Position numbers and translations under genes: made by a program
NCBI GenBank assembly: GCA_035714005.1
Contig: DASTMQ010000217.1
Location: 1 to 28,927 of the forward strand
DNA length: 28,927 bases
DNA from: AWTP1-13 sp035714005
GTDB taxonomy: Bacteria > Pseudomonadota > Alphaproteobacteria > Rhizobiales > Hyphomicrobiaceae
Direction of reading: 5' to 3'
Notes under the pieces: model-generated
What the model saw: only the letters and a program-made list of their open reading frames with translations
What the model was told of the DNA's origin: nothing
Database searches by the model: none
Shown here: in pieces, positions 1-7,375 of the stretch
Layout: each line of letters opens with the position of its first letter
Position numbering within the stretch: the stretch's first letter is position 1

Positions 1-160
1 CCGTGATGTAGCGTCGCAAGTCCCGGTCGTAGAGGCGTTGACCTGCATCGCGCTCAACCAAGACAACCGGGATTTCGGGGTCGTGCACGCCAAAACCTCT
101 GAGGACGCTGGGTCCGCACCTATCCGTGAAAAAACATACGAGGTGGCGCAGCTTCGCCAC
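1..160 (-). CDS. Possible partial hypothetical protein, runs off the left edge
   Basis: One minus-strand frame stays open from just after the TAG at 308-310 to the window edge. From a GTG at 160-158 it would read MAKLRHLVCFFTDRCG and continue into a stretch containing VHDPEIPVVLVERDAGQRL. Third codon positions in the distal part are mostly G or C, as in the real genes nearby, and the plus strand has early stops here. I do not recognise the family. No convincing ribosome binding site was seen before the GTG, so the start is uncertain. The frame is the same as that of the upstream 308-637 gene and is separated from it by one amber stop. It could equally be chance openness in GC-rich DNA. Confidence 0.3.
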   Translation of the reverse strand, partial: MAKLRHLVCFFTDRCGPSVLRGFGVHDPEIPVVLVERDAGQRLYDRDLRRYIT

Positions 161-307
161 AACTAGGTCGATCCTGCGCCCGCGCTCAGGGTTTGTCCGG
201 ATGTTTTTTGGCGAGGATCTGTGCGTCGGCGCACAGAGCCTTTCTTCCCGGCCGGCCGTGGGCTTCGACGTCAGCCCAGATTTGCGGCTCGCGGCAAGGC
301 GTCGGGC

Positions 308-637
308 CTATCCCCGAACGGTCGCCGCGCGAACCTGGCGAGTCTTTGGTCGGCCTCCATAGGACCGTTCCGCAAGCCCATCGCCAGGCACGTCCGCGTC
401 TGGGCTCAACTCTAAACTGTTGTAGGCGGCAACCTTCTCAAGGATGGTGGCGCGGTGCCAGTGCATCAAGTGCAGCGTCTCGTTGAGCAGACCCAACAGC
501 GCAACTGCCCTGCTGGTGTCCTCGCCGTCCTGTTCGAGGACGGACAAGTGTTGCTTCTGATTGTCGATGCAGTCACGGGCCTCGACAATAAGCCGATCAG
601 CTATTGCCAGATGCCGGTACCAGAGTTCTCGGACCAT
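308..637 (-). CDS. Small hypothetical protein (109 aa)
   Basis: This is a small, probably cytoplasmic protein of unknown function. The ATG is preceded by a strong AGGAGG (complement of 646-651) at about 8-nt spacing, which fixes the start. The first 75 residues look helical and charged, beginning MVRELWYRHLAIADR and followed by repeated acidic and basic residues with a His/Trp-rich segment (LMHWHRATILEK). The last 35 residues are polar and probably disordered. It resembles short conserved hypotheticals of rhizobial genomes, but I cannot name a domain. It appears monocistronic. The upstream region contains the AT-rich patch at about 710-775, a plausible promoter position. Confidence 0.6.
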   Translation of the reverse strand: MVRELWYRHLAIADRLIVEARDCIDNQKQHLSVLEQDGEDTSRAVALLGLLNETLHLMHWHRATILEKVAAYNSLELSPDADVPGDGLAERSYGGRPKTRQVRAATVRG

Positions 638-1001
638 CGACCGACCCTCCTGCTAGGTGCAGTCTCAACGCGGCCCCACGTCACCCGAGTGCGTCGGCTA
701 ACGCCCCAGCTTGTAAATTGTATGAAAACAATCCATTAACGAGCTGTATTTATTCGTCAAATCGCTTCAACAAGCCGTTACTCAGGCGCCCTCCCGGCGC
801 CGCCGCAATTGAGTTGCAAAGCCGCGCGCCGCTGCGACCACCGTCGCCTTCGGTTCTCGGGCTGAAGGCAGCGCCAGCCTGGCCTTGCGTTGCTATTTGT
901 GGGCGCGATGGTCCCAATCGCGGCGGTTGCAAGCATGATCATGGGTCCGGGCGACGCCAGCGGTGCGACGACGCAAAGTCGCGGCTCGGCCCGTTGCAGG
1001 T
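638..1001. other. Intergenic region, no gene seen
   Basis: No convincing gene lies in these 364 bases; open frames here are short and not GC3-biased. Positions 710-775 are clearly more AT-rich than the surroundings and contain a small inverted repeat (ATTGT 717-721, ACAAT 728-732). On the minus strand this patch is 75-140 bases upstream of the small gene ending at 308, so it may hold its promoter. No good -35/-10 pair could be fixed. Confidence 0.4.
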
Positions 1002-1712
1002 CTAGAGCAGCCTCGGCTCGCTAGGCGCAAGCGGTACGGCGCGAAGGATCTCCGCATCGTCATTGGCCGGCTTGTTCACCCGGGTCGTGATGGGCCAGAT
1101 CATCATCGGCGCGGAGGGGTAAGGTGCCAGCAACCCGCGCGGGTCGGGATCCAGCGGCGCGAGCCATTGGTCGTAAGCCGCTGCGGCTATGATAACCGGC
1201 ATGCGATCGTGGATTTCCGCTATCACATCATTGGCCGGACACGTTACCACGGCGAAGCTTCGCACCCGCTCCGATGTCCCCGGGCGCTGCCAACTGTCCC
1301 AGATGGCCGCCAAGGCGAATGGCTCGCCGCTGCGCATGCCGATGGCGTAGGGCTGCTTGGCCGCGGCACCACTCATCGCCTTCCATTCAAAAAAGTTGTC
1401 GATCGGAAGCAAGCAGCGCCGCCGCCGGTAGGCGTCGCGAAAGCTCGCCAAGGTGGCGATGGTCTCCGACTTAGCATTGATCGGTTTGCGTGCGCGGCTT
1501 TCATCCTTGCACCAGTAGGGAATGAGGCCCCACCAAAGTCGGTCCAAGCTGCGCGCGCCGGTTTTGGCGTCTTGGCGGATCACCCAGTGCTCTTGGCCCG
1601 GCGCGCCGTTGTAGCGGGGCGGCGTATTGTCAGCATAGAGGGGCTCGACCATGGTGGTGATCTTGAGGCCGAGGATGTTTGGATTGGATTTCTGCGTAAT
1701 GCGTCCACACAT
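1002..1712 (-). CDS. SOS response-associated peptidase, SRAP/YedK family (HMCES-like)
   Basis: SRAP proteins form a stable thiazolidine DNA-protein crosslink with abasic sites in single-stranded DNA through the alpha-amino and thiol groups of Cys2, protecting the lesion. The start was set to the codon giving MCGRI because mature Cys must be residue 2; a start 12 codons upstream would bury it. The family hallmarks are visible: MCGR at the N-terminus, INAKSET (the conserved Asn), FFEWK (the conserved Glu) and IHDRMPVII (the conserved His). At 236 aa it matches the usual family length. The ribosome binding site is weak. No lexA or polymerase neighbour is present, so it appears to be a stand-alone gene. 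Family assignment is secure. Confidence 0.93.
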   Translation of the reverse strand: MCGRITQKSNPNILGLKITTMVEPLYADNTPPRYNGAPGQEHWVIRQDAKTGARSLDRLWWGLIPYWCKDESRARKPINAKSETIATLASFRDAYRRRRCLLPIDNFFEWKAMSGAAAKQPYAIGMRSGEPFALAAIWDSWQRPGTSERVRSFAVVTCPANDVIAEIHDRMPVIIAAAAYDQWLAPLDPDPRGLLAPYPSAPMMIWPITTRVNKPANDDAEILRAVPLAPSEPRLL

Positions 1713-1959
1713 GCGGCTGGATGTAGGCCGGCCGCCGTTAAAGGACAACCCCGGCGTCTCAAGTTAGCGCCAGCGATTTGGGACCCGCGTTTGCGAGGCT
1801 GCCCACTCAAGCTATGCCTTGCGCCATCGCCTGCTTGGCGCTGACGGCAACAATGACCGCGCCAGGGCTTATCGTGCTGTCAAACTGTGGAACCATTATG
1901 GTCGTAGAGAAGCTCGGCAAAGGCGAGTGTCGGTGATGTGGTATGAGGAGCCTGGGCAA

Positions 1960-2190
1960 ATGGCGAAGACAACAATTCGCGTGCATCCGAAAGCACTGGA
2001 CGACTGGATCGTGCACGAGGACGGCGGACGCGAGTTTGGCCACTACGGCTCCAAAACCGAAGCCGAACGCGTCGGGCGCATGATCGCTCATAAGCGGCGC
2101 GCCGAACTCCTCGTTCAGGACCAGAACGGGAACCTGCGACGGGCCAAACCTCAAGGCAGCTTGTTCGCGCGCTTGTTTGGACGCCGCTAG
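1960..2190 (+). CDS. DUF2188 domain protein (76 aa)
   Basis: The protein starts MAKTTIRVHPKALDDWIVHE and has the DUF2188 layout: a short beta strand with Trp, a segment containing FGHYGSKTEAERVGRMIAHK, then a strand with ELLVQDQNGNLRR and a basic tail. DUF2188 proteins are small and of unknown function, and are often found in mobile or stress-related contexts. An in-frame upstream ATG exists at 1936, but GAGGAG at 1945-1950 lies 9 bases before the ATG at 1960, which I prefer. It is transcribed away from the SRAP gene, separated by about 250 bases that contain no clear gene. Confidence 0.7.
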   Translation: MAKTTIRVHPKALDDWIVHEDGGREFGHYGSKTEAERVGRMIAHKRRAELLVQDQNGNLRRAKPQGSLFARLFGRR

Positions 2191-2425
2191 CTCGGCCGCG
2201 GCCAAAGGCTTGGGAGCGGCGTCTCGCGTCGAGCGCGCGAGCCCGGCAAGGAACTCGGCCTTTGTTGGCTGGCAGGTTGCCGCCAGCGGGTTTAAGGATA
2301 TAGGCGTCAACAGTTGTCACGTCAGGGCCAGGCGTCGGGGCGCAGGCGCCTGAGCCAGACCTGGTTTGATGGCAGGCGCATTCTGCGCCCGCGCTTTATC
2401 CTTGGCGCCCATCGGAGTGACTGTT

Positions 2426-2755
2426 ATGTCCGACACCATTCTCGACGGCCGAGGCGAACCCATACCCGGCCACCGGATACTCGCGGGGACCGACCTCGAG
2501 ATCGTCTATACCCTGTTGGATGATGATCTCGTGCTGCGCGTCAATAAGAGCGGCGTGCAAGTGTTTGGCGTGGTGTTGGAAGGCGCCGCCAAACCGATGT
2601 CGGCGCAGCAACTGTTCGATTTGAAAGCCGAAAAATCCGATCTGGTGGTCAGGATCGGCACGCGCGGGGAGACGGTCGCCGGCATCGGCTATCAGCTTGG
2701 GCGGATGGCAGGCAAGCTCTTGAAGGCGACGCGCGACAAGAAAAACGCGCCCTAG
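2426..2755 (+). CDS. Hypothetical protein (109 aa)
   Basis: I do not recognise a family. The start is the ATG at 2426 (MSDTILDGRGEP), chosen over an upstream in-frame ATG at 2366 because GGAG at 2414-2417 sits 8 bases before it. The predicted protein has alternating hydrophobic strands in the first half (LEIVYTLLDDDLVLRVN, GVQVFGVVLEG) and a more helical, Gly- and Lys-rich end (GIGYQLGRMAGKLLKATRD). There is no signal peptide and no cysteine, so a small soluble cytoplasmic protein is likely. The reading frame is GC3-biased like its neighbours. It lies tail-to-tail with the ABC transporter gene, about 140 bases away. Confidence 0.55.
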   Translation: MSDTILDGRGEPIPGHRILAGTDLEIVYTLLDDDLVLRVNKSGVQVFGVVLEGAAKPMSAQQLFDLKAEKSDLVVRIGTRGETVAGIGYQLGRMAGKLLKATRDKKNAP

Positions 2756-2898
2756 CGGCGCCGCCCGCCCGGTGGCGGCTTGGTCATTACCTGAGGGCGC
2801 AGCGTCGATGCCAATGCCTTTGACACGCGCCACCCGCAACCCGCTGCGGCCCGAGTGGGCCCACCTGGACCCGGTGCGCGTTGCGCGTTAGTCGCTTC

Positions 2899-4629
2899 TC
2901 AAGCGGCCCTCGCCGCCATGCCCGTGCGCGCCCAACCAGGAGCATGGTCCATATCGATGTTGCGGTCGTGCAGTGCCCTCAAGGTCGATCTATGTCCGAT
3001 CGAAACGATGCTGGCGCGCGGCAACTCCTGGCGCAGAAGTTCATAGACCATGCGCTCGCCGGGTTCGTCGAGGGACGCCGTTGCTTCATCGAGAAACAGC
3101 CAGTCGGGTGCCATGAGAATGGCGCGAACGAGCGTGAGGCGTTGCTGCTCTCCGAGCGAGAGCCGTTGTTGCCAGTGCGCCTCTTCATCAAGGCGATCGG
3201 CGAGTTGGGCTAGGCCAATGCGCTTCAGCAAATCGATGATACGCGCGTCGGTGCTCGTCGCGGCGGCATATGGGTAAAGAATGGCCTCGCGCAGCGATCC
3301 TTGCGGCAAGTAGGGGCGCTGGGGCAAGACCATAAGACGCGCGCCGCAAGGGATTTCGATCCGACCTCCGGCATGCGGCCAAATGCCGGCAAGTGCGCGC
3401 AAGAGCGTGGATTTGCCCATACCCGAGCGGCCCGTCACCAGGCTCATTTCGCCGGCAACCAGTTCCAGGTTTTCGATGGCCACGAGAGACGAGCCGTCCG
3501 GTTTCTCCAAAGCGAGGTTGGGGCATCTTATGGCGCATTGCCTCGTCGCCTCCACCAACTCAAGTTGCGCACAGCTGCTGCCGCTGGCGGCGATCTCCTG
3601 CTCGAAGCCGTCGAGCCGCTTCAGCACGGACTTCCATTCGGCAAGTTGCGGATAGGCTTTGACGAAATAGGAGAGAGCGCCTTCGACGCGCCCGAAGGCG
3701 GATGCCGTCTGCATCAGGCCGCCGAGCCCGATCGCACCGGCAAAGTATGCCGGCCCAGCAGCCAAGATCGGCACGACCACCTGCAGTTGGTTGTAGCCCG
3801 CCGTGAAGAAGGTCAGCCGCTTTTGCCGCCCCATGATCGCCGTCCAATTCTCCTTGACCAGGCTGAAGCGGGCCATCAGCCGCTTGCGTTCGGCGGGCTC
3901 GCCTTTGAGGAGCGCAATCTGTTCGGCGTTTTCGCGCACGCGCAGAAGGTTAGCGCGAAGATCGGCCTCGCGGCGCTGCTGTTCGATATCGAGGCCGACC
4001 AGGGGTTTGCCTATCCAATGCACGACATAGGTACCGGCGACCGCATAGGCGAAAGCCAGCCAAACCATGTAACCGGGAAGCGCCAGGACCTGCCCAAAGA
4101 GGGTGAGGGGAGCAGCATCGGAGAGCCCCCACAGGATCCAGATGAAGGAGGCGAGGGTGACCACGGCACCGATCAGCCCGGTGCCCAGCGACAATGTGTA
4201 CGATACGAACTGCTTAACGTCTTCGGCAATACGCTGGTCGGGATTGTCGATGGCGTCGGCCGAAAGCTGCATGCGATAGGGTGTTGCCCCCTTGAGCCAC
4301 GACTGCAGCAGCCTGTTGGTCATCCATTGTCGCCAGCGAATTTGCAGACCCTGGCTGAGATAGAGTTGGTAGACGGCGAGCACAATGAAGGACCCGGCGA
4401 GCGCAAAGAAGATCAGCAGTTCCTGAGTGAAGACGGCGGTGTTCTTGTGCTGCAGAGCGTCGTAGAAACGCGCGTTCCAAGCGTTGAGGAGCACGGCGAT
4501 ACCGACCTGGCCCAGCTCGATTGCCACGATCGCGGCAAGCAGACCCAGGCCAACCCAGCGCTCTTGCGAGCGGAAATAGGGCAACGCCAGGCGCGCAACT
4601 TGAGCAAGGTCGCGGCGAATATTGCGCAT
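2899..4629 (-). CDS. ABC transporter, fused permease and ATPase, SbmA/BacA-like (YddA type)
   Basis: This is an inner-membrane half-transporter of 576 aa that probably works as a homodimer. Residues 1-340 form the SbmA/BacA-like membrane domain, with hydrophobic segments near residues 25-50, 70-90, 145-170, 180-210 and 285-305. Residues about 375-560 form the ATPase: Walker A GRSGMGKST at 400-408, Q-loop PQRPYLP, signature LSLGEQQ at 490-496, Walker B DWLFLDE at about 509-515 and H-loop His546. SbmA/BacA relatives import peptides and vitamin B12; YddA-like fused members are poorly characterised and their substrate is unknown. The start is the ATG at 4629, preceded by GGGAGGAAGC. An upstream in-frame extension lacks such a site. 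It is divergent from the response regulator gene at 4939. Confidence 0.9.
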   Translation of the reverse strand: MRNIRRDLAQVARLALPYFRSQERWVGLGLLAAIVAIELGQVGIAVLLNAWNARFYDALQHKNTAVFTQELLIFFALAGSFIVLAVYQLYLSQGLQIRWRQWMTNRLLQSWLKGATPYRMQLSADAIDNPDQRIAEDVKQFVSYTLSLGTGLIGAVVTLASFIWILWGLSDAAPLTLFGQVLALPGYMVWLAFAYAVAGTYVVHWIGKPLVGLDIEQQRREADLRANLLRVRENAEQIALLKGEPAERKRLMARFSLVKENWTAIMGRQKRLTFFTAGYNQLQVVVPILAAGPAYFAGAIGLGGLMQTASAFGRVEGALSYFVKAYPQLAEWKSVLKRLDGFEQEIAASGSSCAQLELVEATRQCAIRCPNLALEKPDGSSLVAIENLELVAGEMSLVTGRSGMGKSTLLRALAGIWPHAGGRIEIPCGARLMVLPQRPYLPQGSLREAILYPYAAATSTDARIIDLLKRIGLAQLADRLDEEAHWQQRLSLGEQQRLTLVRAILMAPDWLFLDEATASLDEPGERMVYELLRQELPRASIVSIGHRSTLRALHDRNIDMDHAPGWARTGMAARAA

Positions 4630-4938
4630 GCTTCCTCCCGGAGTTCCCATTGGTCGGCGCCCGAAATTGGCAAGCAGCCTTTCGCGGCGCCGATGTTTTG
4701 CGACTTGTGGTTCGCGTTGTCTGCGCGCCTTCAAAGTGGTGGCGCGCCGGCATTGTCCGATCCCCACTGTGGGGGAGAGGCGCGCCTGCGGTCATGCCGC
4801 CACGGCCGCAAGGGCAAAGCCCTAGCTTGGGTCGGTCGGCTCCACGGCCGGTTGGTGACGCCAAAAAGTGGGCAAGCGACGCCTCGTGGCCTACACTCGG
4901 ACCGTGGAATGGGCACAGGCGTTACGGGGAGACTGGGC
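4630..4938. promoter_or_regulatory. Divergent intergenic region with nested palindromes
   Basis: This 309-base region lies between the divergent ABC transporter and receiver genes, so it should hold both promoters, but no confident -35/-10 boxes were found. GGCGCGCC occurs at 4741-4748 and 4779-4786. Between the two copies is the small hairpin CCCCACTGTGGGG at 4762-4774, so the whole 46-base segment could fold as a nested stem-loop. No gene is supported here; the long frames crossing it are antisense shadows of the ABC gene. Confidence 0.35.
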
Positions 4939-5349
4939 ATGCCTCTGACCGATCGCGAGGTCGCGCGGAGCGCGGCCGCATCCGGGCTACAGGGAGTGCA
5001 CGTGCTTCTTGTCGAGGACAGTTGGCAGGTCGCCGACGCCCTGAAGCTTCTGTTGGAAAAGACGGGGATGGTCGTGTCGGGTCCCGTGGCCACCGTCAAG
5101 GCGGCGCAAGAATTGGCGAGCGAAAACGCGCCAAGGCTCGCGATCGTCGACGTCAATCTCAAGGGCGAGATGGCCTACGCGCTCATGGATTGGCTGCACG
5201 CCCGCGGCATCCAGGTGCTGGTCATTTCGGGCTACGCGGACCTGCCGCGATCGCTCGGGCAGTTCGCCGCCATTTTGCACAAGCCGTTCACGGCGACGGC
5301 GCTGCTGACAACCTTGCGCCGGATAAACGAGCGCCATTCAACTCCCTAG
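4939..5349 (+). CDS. Single-domain response regulator (receiver only)
   Basis: This is a 136-aa receiver domain without an output domain. It is probably phosphorylated by the convergent HWE kinase next to it and would act through protein contacts or phosphotransfer. Key residues are visible: acidic pair Glu26-Asp27 (LLVEDSW), phospho-acceptor Asp71 (AIVDVNL), switch Ser97 in VLVISGYADLP and Lys115 in HKPF. The start at 4939 follows GGGGA at 4926-4930 with 8-base spacing; longer upstream frame is antisense to the ABC gene. The SGY segment resembles the region of the alphaproteobacterial FAT-GUY single-domain regulators, but the match is partial (VISGY rather than FATGUY). Its last 62 bases overlap the 3' end of the kinase gene on the other strand. 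Confidence 0.88.
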   Translation: MPLTDREVARSAAASGLQGVHVLLVEDSWQVADALKLLLEKTGMVVSGPVATVKAAQELASENAPRLAIVDVNLKGEMAYALMDWLHARGIQVLVISGYADLPRSLGQFAAILHKPFTATALLTTLRRINERHSTP

Positions 5350-6922
5350 CGGCGTCCGCCGGCCGCGCGTCCTTGCCGATGCAGTTTCCTGGCAGCTCAA
5401 TCGTGCAGCGCACGCCGTCGGCGGCAAACGCCAGGTCAACGGTGCCTGCAAGCTCGTAGGGAACTAGGCTGCGGATGGCGCGGGTGCCATAGCCTGGCTG
5501 GCTCGGAAGCCGGCAGGGCGGGCCGCCCGTTTCAATCCATTCCAGCTTCAGGCCGGCCTGCATATGCTCTTGGGGCAGATCCCAACGCACCGTGATGCGA
5601 CCTTGCGGAGTGGTGAGAGCGCCGTACTTCGAGGCGTTGGTTACCAGCTCGTGCAGGACGATGGCCATCGGTTGGGTGGCTTCGGCCGTGAGCATTACTT
5701 CGGGCCCGCCGACGGCGGCGCAGCCCGCGCCGACGTAGGGTGCCAATTCGCTGTGCACAACGTCGGCCAGACGCACGCCGTGCCAATGGTTGCGGCTAAG
5801 CAAGGCGTGGGCATTCGCCATGGATTGAATGCGCCCATCGAACACTTGCAAGAACTCATCCATGGAAGCGCTGCCTTCCCGCGTGCGCTGGGCCACGGTC
5901 GCCACCGAGGCCAGCGCATTCTTGACACGATGATCGAGCTCCCGGATCAACAGGCGCTGACGCTCCTCTGCGCGCTTGCGCTCCGTGATATCCCGCGTCA
6001 GGCCCTTGAGTCGAACATACCGGCGCTGCGCGTCGAACTCGGCTTTGCCGGTCTCCTCCAGCCATATTTCCTGGCCGTCTGGGCGAATAAAACGGAAAGA
6101 GGCCAAATAGGAGGGGTTCTCAGGTGAGAGTGCCGCGATCTGCGCCGCCAAGCAGCCGCGGTCCTGCCGATGCACGCGCGCCAGAAAATCGTTGGAGCGC
6201 TCGACGCCTTGCTGCGACTCGAGCCCTAGGATCTGCGACGCATTCTGGCTGCGACGCGACAGGGCGGTCTTGGGATCCCAGGTGAAGGCCACCACGTGGC
6301 CGGCCGTAAGTGCCTCTTGCAGCTCGGCCTCGCTCTCCTTGAGGGCAACATCGGCTTGTTTGCGTTCCCTGATCTCGCGCGTCACCTTGGTGATGAGAGC
6401 GGCCAGGAACCACCAGTAGCTGACGGCCAGCACGCCGAGCAGCAGGTAGCCCTTTTGGTTGACGAGCAAGAGGCACTTCATCGCCCCGGGGATCAAGATT
6501 CCCGACATGTAAGCGAACGCGGCCGCCGGTAGGGCCGACAGTAGAACGGTACCGCTGGCGGCCATACCGACGGCGAGCGCAACCAAGATCAGCTCTTCAT
6601 CGTGCGCCAGCGCGCCAAGATAGAGCGCGGACATGCTCCCCCAGGGTAGCGCCAGCAGCAGGGCGTAGATTGTCGCCCGTCGGGCCGCCCGCTCGAAGCT
6701 ACGCGGGACACGGCCGCGGGCGCGCACGTGCCGATAAAGGAGAAAAAGGCCGATGCTATAGGAATAGAGGCACCAAACGATGAGCTGCGTGTTGGGGATC
6801 GAGCCGGCTAGCGCCACGGCCTGGACCGTGGTGTTCAACAGATGGCCGGCCATCGCATGCGGGGTTACGCGCGCAATGACGTCGAGCTGGTGGCGCTCAA
6901 ATTGTGAGAGTTGTGATTGCAT
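5288..6922 (-). CDS. Membrane HWE-family sensor histidine kinase with PAS domain
   Basis: The 544-aa protein has an N-terminal membrane region with about six hydrophobic segments (residues about 27-65, 83-105, 110-155 and 160-178), a PAS/PAC domain (about 195-318) ending in the DITERKRAEE linker, and an HWE kinase core. The H-box is RELDHRVKNALASV with phospho-acceptor His331. The N-box HELVTNASKYGAL (424-436) carries the extra His, and EWIETGG (about 461-467) carries the WxE pair that names the HWE family. GYGTRAI follows at about 477-483. HWE kinases of alphaproteobacteria often sense light, redox or general stress and signal to single-domain receivers; no chromophore cysteine is obvious. 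About 35 residues after CTIELPG form an unusual Ala/Arg-rich tail that is read antisense to the receiver gene. Confidence 0.92.
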   Translation of the reverse strand: MQSQLSQFERHQLDVIARVTPHAMAGHLLNTTVQAVALAGSIPNTQLIVWCLYSYSIGLFLLYRHVRARGRVPRSFERAARRATIYALLLALPWGSMSALYLGALAHDEELILVALAVGMAASGTVLLSALPAAAFAYMSGILIPGAMKCLLLVNQKGYLLLGVLAVSYWWFLAALITKVTREIRERKQADVALKESEAELQEALTAGHVVAFTWDPKTALSRRSQNASQILGLESQQGVERSNDFLARVHRQDRGCLAAQIAALSPENPSYLASFRFIRPDGQEIWLEETGKAEFDAQRRYVRLKGLTRDITERKRAEERQRLLIRELDHRVKNALASVATVAQRTREGSASMDEFLQVFDGRIQSMANAHALLSRNHWHGVRLADVVHSELAPYVGAGCAAVGGPEVMLTAEATQPMAIVLHELVTNASKYGALTTPQGRITVRWDLPQEHMQAGLKLEWIETGGPPCRLPSQPGYGTRAIRSLVPYELAGTVDLAFAADGVRCTIELPGNCIGKDARPADAARELNGARLSGARLSAAPSP

Positions 6923-7056
6923 AAAAAATCATCCCGCACCCGGGCGACGGTATCATGCCGACGGCCCGGCGCGCCGGCACCGGCAGGATAACGCGCCACG
7001 GAACCCAAGGCGCGCTTAAAAAAACCCGAAAATACAGGAGCAAATATGGAAAACGG

Positions 7057-7084
7057 CGGCGGCCACAGTCGGCCGTGGCCGCCG
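7057..7084. repeat. Perfect 10-bp inverted repeat (stem-loop)
   Basis: The arms CGGCGGCCAC (7057-7066) and GTGGCCGCCG (7075-7084) are exact reverse complements around an 8-base loop. It lies directly downstream of an AGGAG-ATG pair at 7036-7048, so in RNA it could mask or follow a translation start. Confidence 0.6.
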
Positions 7085-7123
7085 GCGCCTCCTCGGCGCG
7101 CAAAAACGCTGCCCGCAAGCAAT

Positions 7124-7153
7124 GGCCCGGTGACCCCGCAATTTCACCGGGCC
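7124..7153. repeat. Perfect 10-bp inverted repeat (stem-loop)
   Basis: The arms GGCCCGGTGA (7124-7133) and TCACCGGGCC (7144-7153) are exact reverse complements separated by 10 bases (CCCCGCAATT). It lies 220 bases upstream of the soluble kinase gene. It could be an RNA hairpin or a protein-binding palindrome; the sequence does not decide. Confidence 0.6.
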
Positions 7154-7375
7154 CAACCCGCACCCCCGGATGGTCTTGGCCCGATAACGCTATTGCCGAG
7201 CGCAGCGAGACCAAGCGTTTTTCCACCCGTGCCCGGTCATGATAAGAAGGGCCGCGTTCGTTGTATATCTGGTGGAAAGGTCAGAGCCGGACGGCTAGCC
7301 TGCGCGGGCAGCCGACGGTTAGAGCGGCGGGGTGGGCTCCCGGCCAATGTGGGTCTGGCAAGAAAAGGCTAACGC

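Larger units (their letters stand above)
6923..7375. other. Intergenic region with two strong stem-loops
   Basis: No gene is firmly supported in these 453 bases between the divergent HWE kinase and the soluble kinase. Two perfect inverted repeats are present: a 10-bp stem at 7057-7066/7075-7084 with an 8-base loop, and a 10-bp stem at 7124-7133/7144-7153 with a 10-base loop. An ATG at 7046 has AGGAG at 7036-7040 and opens a 108-codon Pro/Arg-rich frame to 7372. That frame has no recognisable domain and I do not call it as a gene. Neither stem is followed by a T-run, so they are not classical terminators. Confidence 0.45.

Noticed and set aside
963..1844. 293-codon plus-strand frame antisense to the SRAP gene
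   Set aside because: SRAP catalytic residues prove the minus strand to be coding; the antisense product is Arg-rich without a domain.
3301..4938. Long plus-strand frame (part of a 682-codon frame) antisense to the ABC transporter
   Set aside because: Only its last 136 codons are a real gene (the receiver). The upstream part mirrors the conserved ABC gene and has no domain; antisense openness is common at this GC content.
7046..7372. 108-codon frame with a good ribosome binding site, considered as a gene
   Set aside because: Its composition is Pro/Arg/Ala-rich with no domain, and it contains the two strong stem-loops; kept only as a finding.
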